Assembly (NCBI RefSeq): GCF_900094625.1
Contig: NZ_FMAJ01000005.1
Span: 310,001 to 374,000 of the forward strand
DNA length: 64,000 nt
Source of the DNA: Rhizobium aethiopicum
GTDB taxonomy: Bacteria; Pseudomonadota; Alphaproteobacteria; Rhizobiales; Rhizobiaceae
Direction of reading: 5' to 3'
Part shown: piece after piece, positions 25,827-34,000 of the stretch
Position numbering within the stretch: the stretch's first letter is position 1
How the letters are laid out: every line of letters starts with the position of its first letter
Notes under the pieces: generated by a model
Told to the model about the DNA's origin: nothing
Database searches by the model: none
What the model saw: the letters and a program-made list of their open reading frames with translations, nothing else
Made by a program: the position numbers and the translations under genes

Positions 25827-26260
25827 GGATGATCCTCATGCCAGAGCCTGGGAAAAACCTCGGCCCTGACAAAGCCGGTTCGGTCGTAGAAGCGCCGCGT
25901 CGCCTCGAATTGCGGTTCGTCGCGGCCGCGCGGCGCGAGCGTCTTGACCGTCAGCAGCCGGGCGCCCGATTCATAGGCGAAGCGTTCGGCCGCATCGACG
26001 AGATGTCGTCCGCCGCCGCGGCCGTGATATTCGGGCCGCGTCGCGATCAGCGCGATCTCGACGGCGCCAGGAAGGTGCGGCTTCAGCGCAATCATGGCGG
26101 TGACGACATCCGCCTCGATATAGCCGAACACCGGCAGATCTTCGACCGCCTCTGCACTCGCTTCGATGACCTCGGGTTCCGAAAACCAGTCGGGCAGGGC
26201 TCCCATGATCGATCGGCAGAGCTCCGCCTTGCCCGTCAGGATCTCAACTGTTCGTCCCAT
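25769..26260 (-). CDS. vbsC: GNAT acetyltransferase, VbsC-type
   Basis: A 163-residue GNAT N-acetyltransferase with the acetyl-CoA loop ATRPEYHGRGGGRHLV (about residues 75-90) and RFYDRTGF near the end. In vicibactin synthesis VbsC is the acetylase thought to add the N2-acetyl group to the ornithine unit; the position beside the sigma factor gene and the rest of the cluster supports this call, but the family alone is generic. The ATG at 26260 follows GGAGACGAG; an earlier frame start at 26308 has no such site. The end overlaps the fhuD-like gene, so biosynthesis and uptake may share a transcript. The gene diverges from the sigma factor gene. Confidence 0.72.
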   Translation of the reverse strand: MGRTVEILTGKAELCRSIMGALPDWFSEPEVIEASAEAVEDLPVFGYIEADVVTAMIALKPHLPGAVEIALIATRPEYHGRGGGRHLVDAAERFAYESGARLLTVKTLAPRGRDEPQFEATRRFYDRTGFVRAEVFPRLWHEDHPCLFMVKPLTGEQPSETAL

Positions 26261-26292
26261 TTTTTCTCGTCTCCGGTCGGTCGATTTAAACT

Positions 26293-26307
26293 TGACTCCT
26301 GTTATCA
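26293..26307. promoter_or_regulatory. Candidate RirA (IRO) box between vbsC and rpoI
   Basis: TGACTCCTGTTATCA matches TGA-N9-TCA. It overlaps a possible -35 (TTGACT, 26292-26297) of a promoter reading toward the sigma factor gene, and is 33 bp before the vbsC start on the other strand. RirA is known to repress rpoI in R. leguminosarum, which fits this location. Confidence 0.55.
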
Positions 26308-26423
26308 CCTTAAATTAGACACTGCAATCACATCGTGTACCTTTGTTCAAAAGGCAACACCGAGGCCGAACCGACCAGCAACGACAGAGCCTGATTTTCC
26401 ATTTGTAAAAAGGGTACAGGGCA

Positions 26424-27080
26424 ATGCGAGCATCGCATCGTGATGTGAACGGAAATGCGGTTGTCAACGCGATGATCGAAAACAAGGAAAAACTCCTTAA
26501 AACGATTGAAAGCGTTGTTAAATCAAGGTCATATTCTGAGGATATATTTCAGGATGGTGTCATCAAAGCTTACGGGGTGAACGTCGAAGGCATTCGTTGC
26601 CCCATCGGTTACGCATTCCGCATGGTCTACAACCTCGCCCTCGACGAGAGCCGCCGCCGGCGCCAGCAGATGAACAACTATAGGTCGATAGACCAGGTGC
26701 AGGAGATCACGGCGCCGATCCCGACCGTGCTCGACCAGCTCGTTGCTGCAGAAACCCTGCGCGACGTGCTCGCCTCGCTGGAAGCGCTGCCAAAGCGGAC
26801 CAACGACGCCTTCATCCGCCATCGCCTGAACGGCGTGCCGCAGAAAGATATCGCGGCCGAACTCGGCGTCTCGAGGACGCTCGTCAATTTCATGATCAAG
26901 GCGGCGGAGCAGCATTGCCATTTGGCGATCACTGAACCCGCCGGCCCCGATCATGAACCTCGCCGGGATCCTACCGCCGTGCGGCGTGCAGCGCCTGCTG
27001 CAGGTCGCTCCACAGCAGTTCCGGTTCTTCCAGTCCAACGGCGAAGCGAATTGTCTGCTCGCTCACGCCGAACCGGATGA
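26424..27080 (+). CDS. rpoI: ECF sigma factor, RpoI/PvdS-type
   Basis: A reading frame of 218 residues; about 1-170 match an iron-starvation ECF sigma factor. Region 2 is YSEDIFQDGVIKAYGV...GYAFRMVYNLALDESRRRRQQ, and region 4 is LEALPKRTNDAFIRHRLNGVPQKDIAAELGVSRTLVNFMIKAAEQHC, close to PvdS and RpoI. It should direct RNA polymerase to the vbsA and vbsG promoters. The last 45 or so residues (Arg/Pro/Ala-rich) look unlike the family and run 110 bp into the 3' end of vbsL on the other strand. A one-base frame change near 26930 would end the protein at TGA 26933-26935, at the usual length. The start could also be ATG 26472. Confidence 0.82.
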   Translation: MRASHRDVNGNAVVNAMIENKEKLLKTIESVVKSRSYSEDIFQDGVIKAYGVNVEGIRCPIGYAFRMVYNLALDESRRRRQQMNNYRSIDQVQEITAPIPTVLDQLVAAETLRDVLASLEALPKRTNDAFIRHRLNGVPQKDIAAELGVSRTLVNFMIKAAEQHCHLAITEPAGPDHEPRRDPTAVRRAAPAAGRSTAVPVLPVQRRSELSARSRRTG

Positions 27081-28155
27081 AGGTGGTGATCCGGTCGGGG
27101 ATCTGCAGCGCGACCTTGGCGGGGACCACGAGCGTTTCCGGTCCTCCCCAGCTGACGCCAAGGCGGATTTCGCGGAGCGCATTGACGAAGCGCGCGACGT
27201 CGATGTCGGGTGTGAGGTCGAAGGCGAAGAGCCCGGCATAGCCCGACAGCGTCGCCCGGCCGGGATGATCCTGAAAGGCCGGGTGGCGAACGCGGGCGAT
27301 GTCGGGATGCTGTTTCAGCCGGTCGGCGAGCAGAAGCCCGCTGCGCTCATGCTCCTTCAGCCGGACGCGCAGCGTGCGCATGCCGCGCAGCAGGAGCCAG
27401 GCCTCGAAGGGCGAAAGCTTGGCGCCGACATAGGGGTAGGAGGTCGAGTTGATCCTGGCGATCGCCTCCTTCGTGCCGACGACGACGCCGGCAACCGTAT
27501 CGCTGTGGCCGCCGAGATATTTCGAGGCGGCGTGAATGACGATGTCGACGCCGTGCTGGATTGGCTTCTGGAAGAGCGGCGTCGCCCAGGAGTTGTCGAT
27601 GACGGTCGTCACTCCGGCCTCTTTCGCCATGGCCGCCAGAGCTACGATGTCCTGAAGTTCGAAGACGAAGGAAGACGGGTTTTCGAGATAAAGCAGCTTG
27701 GCGCCCGGCAGCGCCTTGCGCACCTCGTCATGGTCGGCGGGATCGACGAAATCCACCGTGACACCGAGCCTGTCGAGCAGCTTCACCAGAAGGCGGTAGA
27801 CGTCATTATAGAGGTGGCGGACGGCGACGACCCGGTCGCCCGCTTCCACGAGGCTGAGAATGGTCGAGGTGATGGCGGCCGTTCCGCTCGAAAAGGCGCG
27901 CCCATCCTCCGCGCCTTCGAGGCGGGCGACCAGCAGTTCGAATTCGCGGACGGTCGGATTGTCGCCGCGCGAATAGATGAAGTTGCGCGCCCGACCGGCG
28001 AAGACATCCTCCATCGCTTCGTAACTGTCATAGGTGAAGAGCGACGTCTGGAAGATCGGCGGCGACACGGCGTTAAAGGCGGCCGGATCGACGGGCGTGA
28101 AGAGATCGTCGGCCGCATGGGTGCCAAGGTCGCGGGGGCTGAAGGACTGATTCAT
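26971..28155 (-). CDS. vbsL: PLP-dependent Cys/Met-metabolism-fold enzyme, VbsL-type
   Basis: A 394-residue PLP enzyme of the cystathionine gamma-synthase/lyase fold. The cofactor Lys is in HAASKYLGGHSD, and YSRGDNPTV and LENPSSF are the usual contact segments. In the vicibactin pathway VbsL is proposed to epimerise the L-ornithine derivative to the D form; this family more often does gamma-replacement or elimination, so the epimerase role is from the pathway, not from the fold. It is third in the vbsADL operon, 10 nt after the MATE gene. Its 3' end overlaps the sigma factor frame tail to tail. Confidence 0.8.
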   Translation of the reverse strand: MNQSFSPRDLGTHAADDLFTPVDPAAFNAVSPPIFQTSLFTYDSYEAMEDVFAGRARNFIYSRGDNPTVREFELLVARLEGAEDGRAFSSGTAAITSTILSLVEAGDRVVAVRHLYNDVYRLLVKLLDRLGVTVDFVDPADHDEVRKALPGAKLLYLENPSSFVFELQDIVALAAMAKEAGVTTVIDNSWATPLFQKPIQHGVDIVIHAASKYLGGHSDTVAGVVVGTKEAIARINSTSYPYVGAKLSPFEAWLLLRGMRTLRVRLKEHERSGLLLADRLKQHPDIARVRHPAFQDHPGRATLSGYAGLFAFDLTPDIDVARFVNALREIRLGVSWGGPETLVVPAKVALQIPDRITTFIRFGVSEQTIRFAVGLEEPELLWSDLQQALHAARR

Positions 28156-28165
28156 GATGATCCTC

Positions 28166-29584
28166 TCATGGGCAAAAACGGGGATGGGGACGGATGGAGG
28201 TCAAAGGTTCGGCCGAGCGCTGCCGAAGGGCGCCGAGCGACCGGACCAGGCAGAAGCATGACAACAGACCGGTGAGAGCCGAGGCCAGGAACATGGCCCA
28301 GAGCAGGCCCGAAAAGCCGAAGAAGGGCGGCAGGAGAGCAAGCAGCGGAAAGAGAAGATATCCGTTCTGCGCCAAGCCGACGGCAAGGGCGGCCTTCGGC
28401 CTGCCCTGTGCCTGGAAGAGGATCAGCACGGTCTGCCGGAGGCCGAACAGCAGGAAGGGGAGATGGGTTACGATGATCACTTGTCCTGCGATCGACACGA
28501 CGGATGCATCGTCGGTGAAGAACGAGGCGAGATGCTCGGAGAAGATCATTGCCGTCAGCCCGTAGGCGGCGCCGACCGCGCTTGTCACTGCGGTTAGCAT
28601 GCGGGCTGCCGACAGAACGCGGCCGATATCGCCACGGCCCCAGGCGAAGCTCAGGATGGACTGTGCGCCGAGCGAAATGCCGATGATCGGCAGTGCGCCG
28701 ACCGCAAGCAGCCGCAAGGCGATCCCCATGCCGGCGATACCGTCCTCACCGTGATAGGTGCCGGCGACCGACAGCATCGCGGCGATTGCGCCGGCCGTCG
28801 CGAGGCTTGTCAGCGTCGTCGGCGCGCCTACGGCAAGAACCGGCTTAAGATGCCTGAGATCGTCGAACCGCCAGCCGAACGTCAGCCGGACCGTCCCGAG
28901 CCGTCTCGCATGATAGGCACCGTAGATTGAGAGCGCCACGAGCTGGGAGAAGATGGTCGCAAGCGCCACTCCCTGCAAGCCGAAACCGAAACCGAAGATC
29001 ATGATCGGATCGAGGATGATGTTCAGCGCGAAGCACGCGACCAGCGTCCACATGCTAAAGCGGGCATTGCCTTCGGCGATCGCCAGGAAATCGAGAATGA
29101 TCTGCGCCATGGTCAGCGGGATCGAGACCGCGATGATGAGGAGATAGTGCTGCGCAAGCGGCTCGATGGCGGGTGTCGCGCCGAACAGCAGGAAAGATGG
29201 AAACGCAACGATTGCGATGGCGCTTGCTGCGCCGAAGGCGACGCCGGCGGCAAGGCTGACCGAGGCGAGGGTGCTCGCACGTGACCGGTTGCCAGCGCCG
29301 AGCGCCCGCCCGACCTCGGTCGCCACACCGACGCCGATGCCTTCGCCGAAAGCCGCGACGAGCATCAGGATCGGCAGCACGATCATGATCGCGGCGATCT
29401 GGTCTTCGCCGATCATGCCGACGAAGACCATGTTGATCGTGTGATGCGCGGCATTGATCGACAGGCCGAACATTGCGGGCAGCCCGAGCCGCAGCAGCAG
29501 CCGAAAAAGCTGCGGGCTGGCAAGATCTTCCGGTGCGAGCCGCCGTTTCCGCAGGCTGCCTCTCATCTCGCTCATATCGTTCAT
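28166..29584 (-). CDS. vbsD: MATE-family efflux transporter, VbsD-type
   Basis: A 472-residue inner-membrane protein with about 12 spans and the two-fold MATE pattern (LLRLGLPAMFGLSINAAHHTINMVFVGMIGEDQIAA in the first half, VLAVGAPTTLTSLATAGAIAAML in the second). MATE proteins use an ion gradient to expel small molecules. Its place between the acyltransferase and PLP-enzyme genes makes it the likely exporter of the finished siderophore. Its start overlaps the vbsA stop by 4 nt (ATGA). Confidence 0.85.
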   Translation of the reverse strand: MNDMSEMRGSLRKRRLAPEDLASPQLFRLLLRLGLPAMFGLSINAAHHTINMVFVGMIGEDQIAAIMIVLPILMLVAAFGEGIGVGVATEVGRALGAGNRSRASTLASVSLAAGVAFGAASAIAIVAFPSFLLFGATPAIEPLAQHYLLIIAVSIPLTMAQIILDFLAIAEGNARFSMWTLVACFALNIILDPIMIFGFGFGLQGVALATIFSQLVALSIYGAYHARRLGTVRLTFGWRFDDLRHLKPVLAVGAPTTLTSLATAGAIAAMLSVAGTYHGEDGIAGMGIALRLLAVGALPIIGISLGAQSILSFAWGRGDIGRVLSAARMLTAVTSAVGAAYGLTAMIFSEHLASFFTDDASVVSIAGQVIIVTHLPFLLFGLRQTVLILFQAQGRPKAALAVGLAQNGYLLFPLLALLPPFFGFSGLLWAMFLASALTGLLSCFCLVRSLGALRQRSAEPLTSIRPHPRFCP

Positions 29585-30570
29585 GATGCGGGGACCCAGA
29601 GATGATCGCCGAAGAAGCGCTCGCGGCTCAGCATCACCAGCAGCGCCCGCTTATGCGGAAAATCGAAATGCTTGACCTTGGCAAAGCCCGAGCGGTCGAG
29701 ATTGCGGATCTGCTGCTCGTGGCTGGCGCGCGGCTCGCCGACAATGCGCTCCGTGCGGGGATCGTCGAGGAAGATGAAATGCATCAGCGAGGGAAGCCAC
29801 GCGCTGATCCATTTCTTGCCGCGATAATCCGGCTCGCCGATCGCAACATGCCATCCGCGATCGTAATCGTCGGCATCGTAGTAGGGACCGAGGCGGTTCT
29901 CCTTGGCCCAGTAGACTTCGAAATAGCCGAAGGGAATGTCGGCGAAACTGCCGATCAGCGGCAGGACATGCGGATCGGCCATCCTCTCTTCCAAGATCTC
30001 CCGGTGCTTGTCGATAGAGCCCGCATCCTCCCAGATCGTGTTGACCTGCTCGTCGTTCATCCAGCGGTGGAAGGCCGCAAGATCGGTCTCGGGATCGGCC
30101 ACCCTGAAGCTGATATCCCGGTCCAGCCACGGGATGAAGCGCTGGTAGACGGTGCCCTTCGGCTTTGCCGGCCGGCGCGGATGATAGCGCCCCGCGGTCA
30201 TCTCCTGCACGGGCGGCAGCGGATAGGAAAGCTGCGGCAGCCACAGCGATGGCCATTGCCAGAGGATTGCGGAATCAAGCCTTCCGCCGGTACCTGAAAA
30301 GTGCCGGGGAAGGGTTGCCTGATGGCCTTCGAAAATGACCGATTTGATCGACCGATCTTCTGCCGTCACCGCTTCGGCGGCCGCCATGAGAAGCTCCGCC
30401 GACTGCACGGGATTTCCCTCGTAGAAGGTCAGCGAGGCGATGCCGGCTTCGACTTCGAGGACGATTTCGTGATTCCCCTGTACGGTGTTGAGATGGACGA
30501 TATTTGGGGCAAGCCTGACATGGCTGCGCGCCGGCAGAACCCGCCTTTGTTTGGCGGCGTCGAAATCCAT
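29581..30570 (-). CDS. vbsA: N5-hydroxyornithine acyltransferase, VbsA-type (IucB-like)
   Basis: A 329-residue acyltransferase of the siderophore IucB/RhbD/AcsA-type GNAT family. The C-terminal catalytic half starts near DISFRVADPETDLAAFHRWMNDEQVNTIWED and includes FGYFEVYWAKENRLGPYYDADDYDRGWHVAIGEP and LMHFIFLDDPRTERIVGEPRASHEQQIRNL. It acylates the N5-hydroxy-amine of ornithine to make the hydroxamate; in vicibactin the acyl group is 3-hydroxybutyryl. The ATG at 30570 follows AAGGAG; the longer frame to 30612 lacks a site. It leads the vbsADL operon and is read from the RpoI-type promoter at 30642-30668. Confidence 0.85.
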   Translation of the reverse strand: MDFDAAKQRRVLPARSHVRLAPNIVHLNTVQGNHEIVLEVEAGIASLTFYEGNPVQSAELLMAAAEAVTAEDRSIKSVIFEGHQATLPRHFSGTGGRLDSAILWQWPSLWLPQLSYPLPPVQEMTAGRYHPRRPAKPKGTVYQRFIPWLDRDISFRVADPETDLAAFHRWMNDEQVNTIWEDAGSIDKHREILEERMADPHVLPLIGSFADIPFGYFEVYWAKENRLGPYYDADDYDRGWHVAIGEPDYRGKKWISAWLPSLMHFIFLDDPRTERIVGEPRASHEQQIRNLDRSGFAKVKHFDFPHKRALLVMLSRERFFGDHLWVPAS

Positions 30571-30641
30571 GATGTTCTCCTTGATTGGCAGGGCTTTTGA
30601 TGCTGCGAGCATGAAGTCTGCTCCTGCACTGATTTGGTAGA

Positions 30642-30668
30642 ATGACGATCCATCCCAAGGCGGATTTA
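30642..30668 (-). promoter_or_regulatory. RpoI/PvdS-type promoter for vbsADL
   Basis: On the minus strand TAAAT (30668-30664), a 16-nt spacer, then CGTCAT (30647-30642). This is the PvdS-type TAAAT-N16-CGT pattern. It sits 72 nt before the vbsA start and mirrors the promoter at 30704-30730 in sequence and spacing. Confidence 0.75.
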
Positions 30669-30703
30669 GGGGTTAGAGAAGAAAAAAATTCTCAGCAATT
30701 TTC

Positions 30704-30730
30704 TAAACTCCAGCAGGGGGGATCCGTCAT
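30704..30730 (+). promoter_or_regulatory. RpoI/PvdS-type promoter for vbsGSO
   Basis: TAAAC (30704-30708), 16 nt, then CGTCAT (30725-30730). It differs from the divergent vbsA promoter by one base in the -35 and is identical in the -10. The two -35 elements are 35 bp apart. The vbsG start is 35 nt past the -10. Confidence 0.75.
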
Positions 30731-30764
30731 TTGCGCATGACGTCAATCTCTGCAGGAGCTTCGA

Positions 30765-30983
30765 ATGGACAATCTTGAGCCCCGCGACGATCTCTGGATC
30801 GTCGTCCACGACACCGAGCATCACTATTCGGTTTGGCCGCAGGATAAGCGGATTCCGCTGACCTGGCAGGCGGCGGGTTTTGCTGGTTCGCGCCAGGAAT
30901 GCCTCGCCCATATCCGCGCCGTCTGGGCCGATCCGCGCCCGCTTTCCCTGCGCTCGGCCATGGCAGCCGATGCGCGTCTCTGA
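30765..30983 (+). CDS. vbsG: MbtH-like protein, VbsG-type
   Basis: A 72-residue MbtH-family protein, which binds NRPS adenylation domains and aids their folding or activity. The family pattern is complete: HHYSVWP, IPLTW, GFAGSRQECLAHIRAVWADPRPLSLR. GCAGGAG precedes the ATG. It is the first gene of vbsGSO, 18 nt before the synthetase gene, and presumably serves that adenylation domain. Confidence 0.93.
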   Translation: MDNLEPRDDLWIVVHDTEHHYSVWPQDKRIPLTWQAAGFAGSRQECLAHIRAVWADPRPLSLRSAMAADARL

Positions 30984-31001
30984 AAAAGTCTGGATGGCAA
31001 G

Positions 31002-34000
31002 ATGAACAAGCAGATTACCAATTTCGCCGATGCCCGCCCGACCGATGCTGTGGACGCCGTCTTCGAGAGCTTTCCGCTGACGATCGCGCAGAAGCGCATC
31101 TGGTCGCTGGAGCAGATCGGCAATTACACCGTCTTTCCCGATCACGTCATCGGGCTGCGGTTCAGCGCCGGGGGCGATCCCGAGACGATTGCCGGCGCCT
31201 GCCGCACACTCGTGGCTGAGAACCCGTCACTTGCCACCCGCTTCCGCCGGCTGGCGGGCGGCCGCATCGAGCAGTATCGCGGCGCATCGAACGCCGTGCC
31301 GATGGAAATCCTCGGCAAGGAAGGAGCCGCTCTTTCCGAGGCCGAAGCCTTGGCCGCGCGAAAAGCCTTCCGCGATAAGCGCTTCGATCTCCTGGAAGGG
31401 CCGGCAGCGCGCATCCAGATCATCCGGCTTGCCGATGGGCAGTCGCTGCTGACGATCGTGCTGCATCCGATCATCTCAGACGACCGCGAAAAATCCGTTC
31501 TTGCGGGTTCGCTGGTGCGCATTCTCGACGGCGCACCGGCCGGCGACGTTCTCCCGGCGGAAATTTCGGCCGGAACACGGGAGGAAGTATGGCTGGAGAC
31601 GGATGCGGCGCGAGAAGCACTTGCCTATTGGCGCGAGACGATCGGTCTCGATTATGCGGCCTCGACGTTCCCCACCCGCTTCAACAGCGGCGGGCTTGCA
31701 GGCGTGGCGCGCGCTGAGCATCGGTTTGCGATCGAGCCTGATCTTTGGGGCAAGCTCGAAAGGCATGCACAGGGCAAGGGACACCACGTCGAGCGCGTGC
31801 TTCACGCCGCCTTCTGCGCGCTGCTGGCGCGCTATAGCGGCAGCTATGCTTTGCTGACCGGCCTCCTGGTCGCGCGGCCACCCACGGAACATTTCGCCAG
31901 CCGCGGCCGCGCCGAACAGGTGCTTCCTCTCGTCCTGCCACTCGCCTCCCGCCAATCGCTCGACGACGTCGTCGAGGCGATCTCATCGGTGACGGAGGAG
32001 GGGCTTCGCCGGCTCGTGCCGCTGGAGCGTATCACGCAGGAGCTGGTGGTCGACGAGGCCGCCGCCCAGGAAGCCGTGGTCAAGGCATTGTTTGAATTCC
32101 GCGAACCTTATCCCGTGCCGAGACAGGCGACGAACCTGGAACCGCCAGGCGCCCGCGCCGACAGTGAACTTTCCCTAGTGATCGAGGCGCGTCCTGAGGG
32201 CGCTGCGTACGGGCTGATCGACTATGCGCAGGATCTCTATGACGGCGCCCTGATCGCCCGTGTAGCCAAGCATTTTCGCTTTGTGCTCGAACAGATCGTC
32301 GCCCAGCCGGGTCTCAGGATCAAGGACATCGAACTCGTCGGCAGCGACGAGCTCGACTGGTTGTCTGCGCCCTACGAGGATGACGTCGTCAACGACGACA
32401 GGCCGGTCCACGAGCTGATATCGGCTCATTCGCGCCGGACGCCCTCGAAGACGGCGATTGTCTATGGCGACGAGGAGTGGAGTCATGGCTGGCTGGAGGC
32501 GAGCACCAACCGCCTAGGGCATCGGTTGCGGCAGCTCGGCGTTCGCGCCGAGATGACGGTCGCTATCTTCATCAAGCGTTCGCCGGAAGCGATCGTCGGC
32601 ATACTCGCGACGCTGAAGGCCGGCGGCGCCTATATCCCCGTCGAGCCAGATCATCCGCCGGTGCGCAACCACCACATCCTGCGCGATGGCGGCGTCAAGA
32701 TCGTTCTGACCCACAGCTGGCTGCGCCATCGCCTGCCGGAGGAGCTCGACGCTACCATCCTCGAACTCGACAAGCTCGATCTCGAAGGCGAGCCGGATAC
32801 GCCGCTCTATGTTCCCACGCACAAGAATCAGCTCGCCTACGTCATGTACACGTCGGGATCCACCGGACTGCCGAAGGGTGTCGCCGTCGAGCACGGGCCG
32901 CTGACGCATCATCTGCAGAATACTTCGCGCGTCTACGGCATGAGTTCGGAGTCGCGCGAACTGCCATTCCTGCCCTTCAGCTCGGACGGAGGCCATGAGC
33001 GGTGGATGAACCCGCTGATGGAAGGCGGCAGCATTATTCTTCCCGATCAGCCGCTCTGGACGCCGGAAGAGACGCTGACGGCGATGCGTAGGCACGGCGC
33101 CAACAATGCCAGTATACCGACAACCTATCTGCAGCAGCTGGCGGAATGGGCCGACATTACGGACGGCGCGCCGCCGATGCGGCTTTATTCCTTCGGCGGT
33201 GAGGGGCTGGCGCAATCGACCTTCGATCTTCTGTCGCGCGCGCTGAAATCGGAATGGCTGATCAACGGCTACGGCCCGACAGAAACGATCATGACGCCAA
33301 TGGTCTGGAAGGTGAGAGCCGGCACGAAATTCCAGGGCGTTTACGCGCCGCTCGGCCGCGCCGTCGGGCTGCGGCGCGTCTATGTGCTCGATCCCGATCT
33401 CAATCCTTGCCCGATCGGCGTGACCGGCGAGCTTTATATCGGCGGCGAGGGCATAGCCCGCGGTTATCTCGGCAAGCCTGACACGACGGCCGACCGCTTC
33501 ATCCCCGATCCGTTTTCGAAAGAGGGCGGCCGGCTTTATCGCTCCGGTGACCTGACGCGATGGCGTGAAGATGGAACCGTCGAATTCGTCGGCCGCGTCG
33601 ACCATCAGGTGAAGCTGCGTGGATACCGCATCGAACTCGGCGAGATCGAAGCGGCGCTGCTTCAGCAACCCGGCGTCGGCGAAGCGCTGGTTGTGCTGCG
33701 CGACGATGATGCCGGTGAGAAAGCGCTGGTTGCCTATGTGGTTCCTAGGAAGGAGGAACGGCTGGACGTCGAGACGGTCCGTTCTGGCCTCGAACGCAGC
33801 CTGCCGTCCTACATGGTGCCGGCGGCCGTGGTCGAACTCGAAAAGATGCCGACCAATCCGAACAGCAAGCTCGACCGCTTCGCGCTGCCGGCGCCGCAGC
33901 CGGTCAAGCGCGCCATCGTCGAGCCGGCTAGCGTGCTCGAAGAAGAGGTGCTGGATGTCTGGCGCCAGGTTCTCAAGCTGGAGGCGATCAGCGTCGAGGA

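Noticed and set aside
32514..33668. 384-codon minus-strand frame
   Set aside because: Antisense to the adenylation domain of the synthetase; no recognisable motif.
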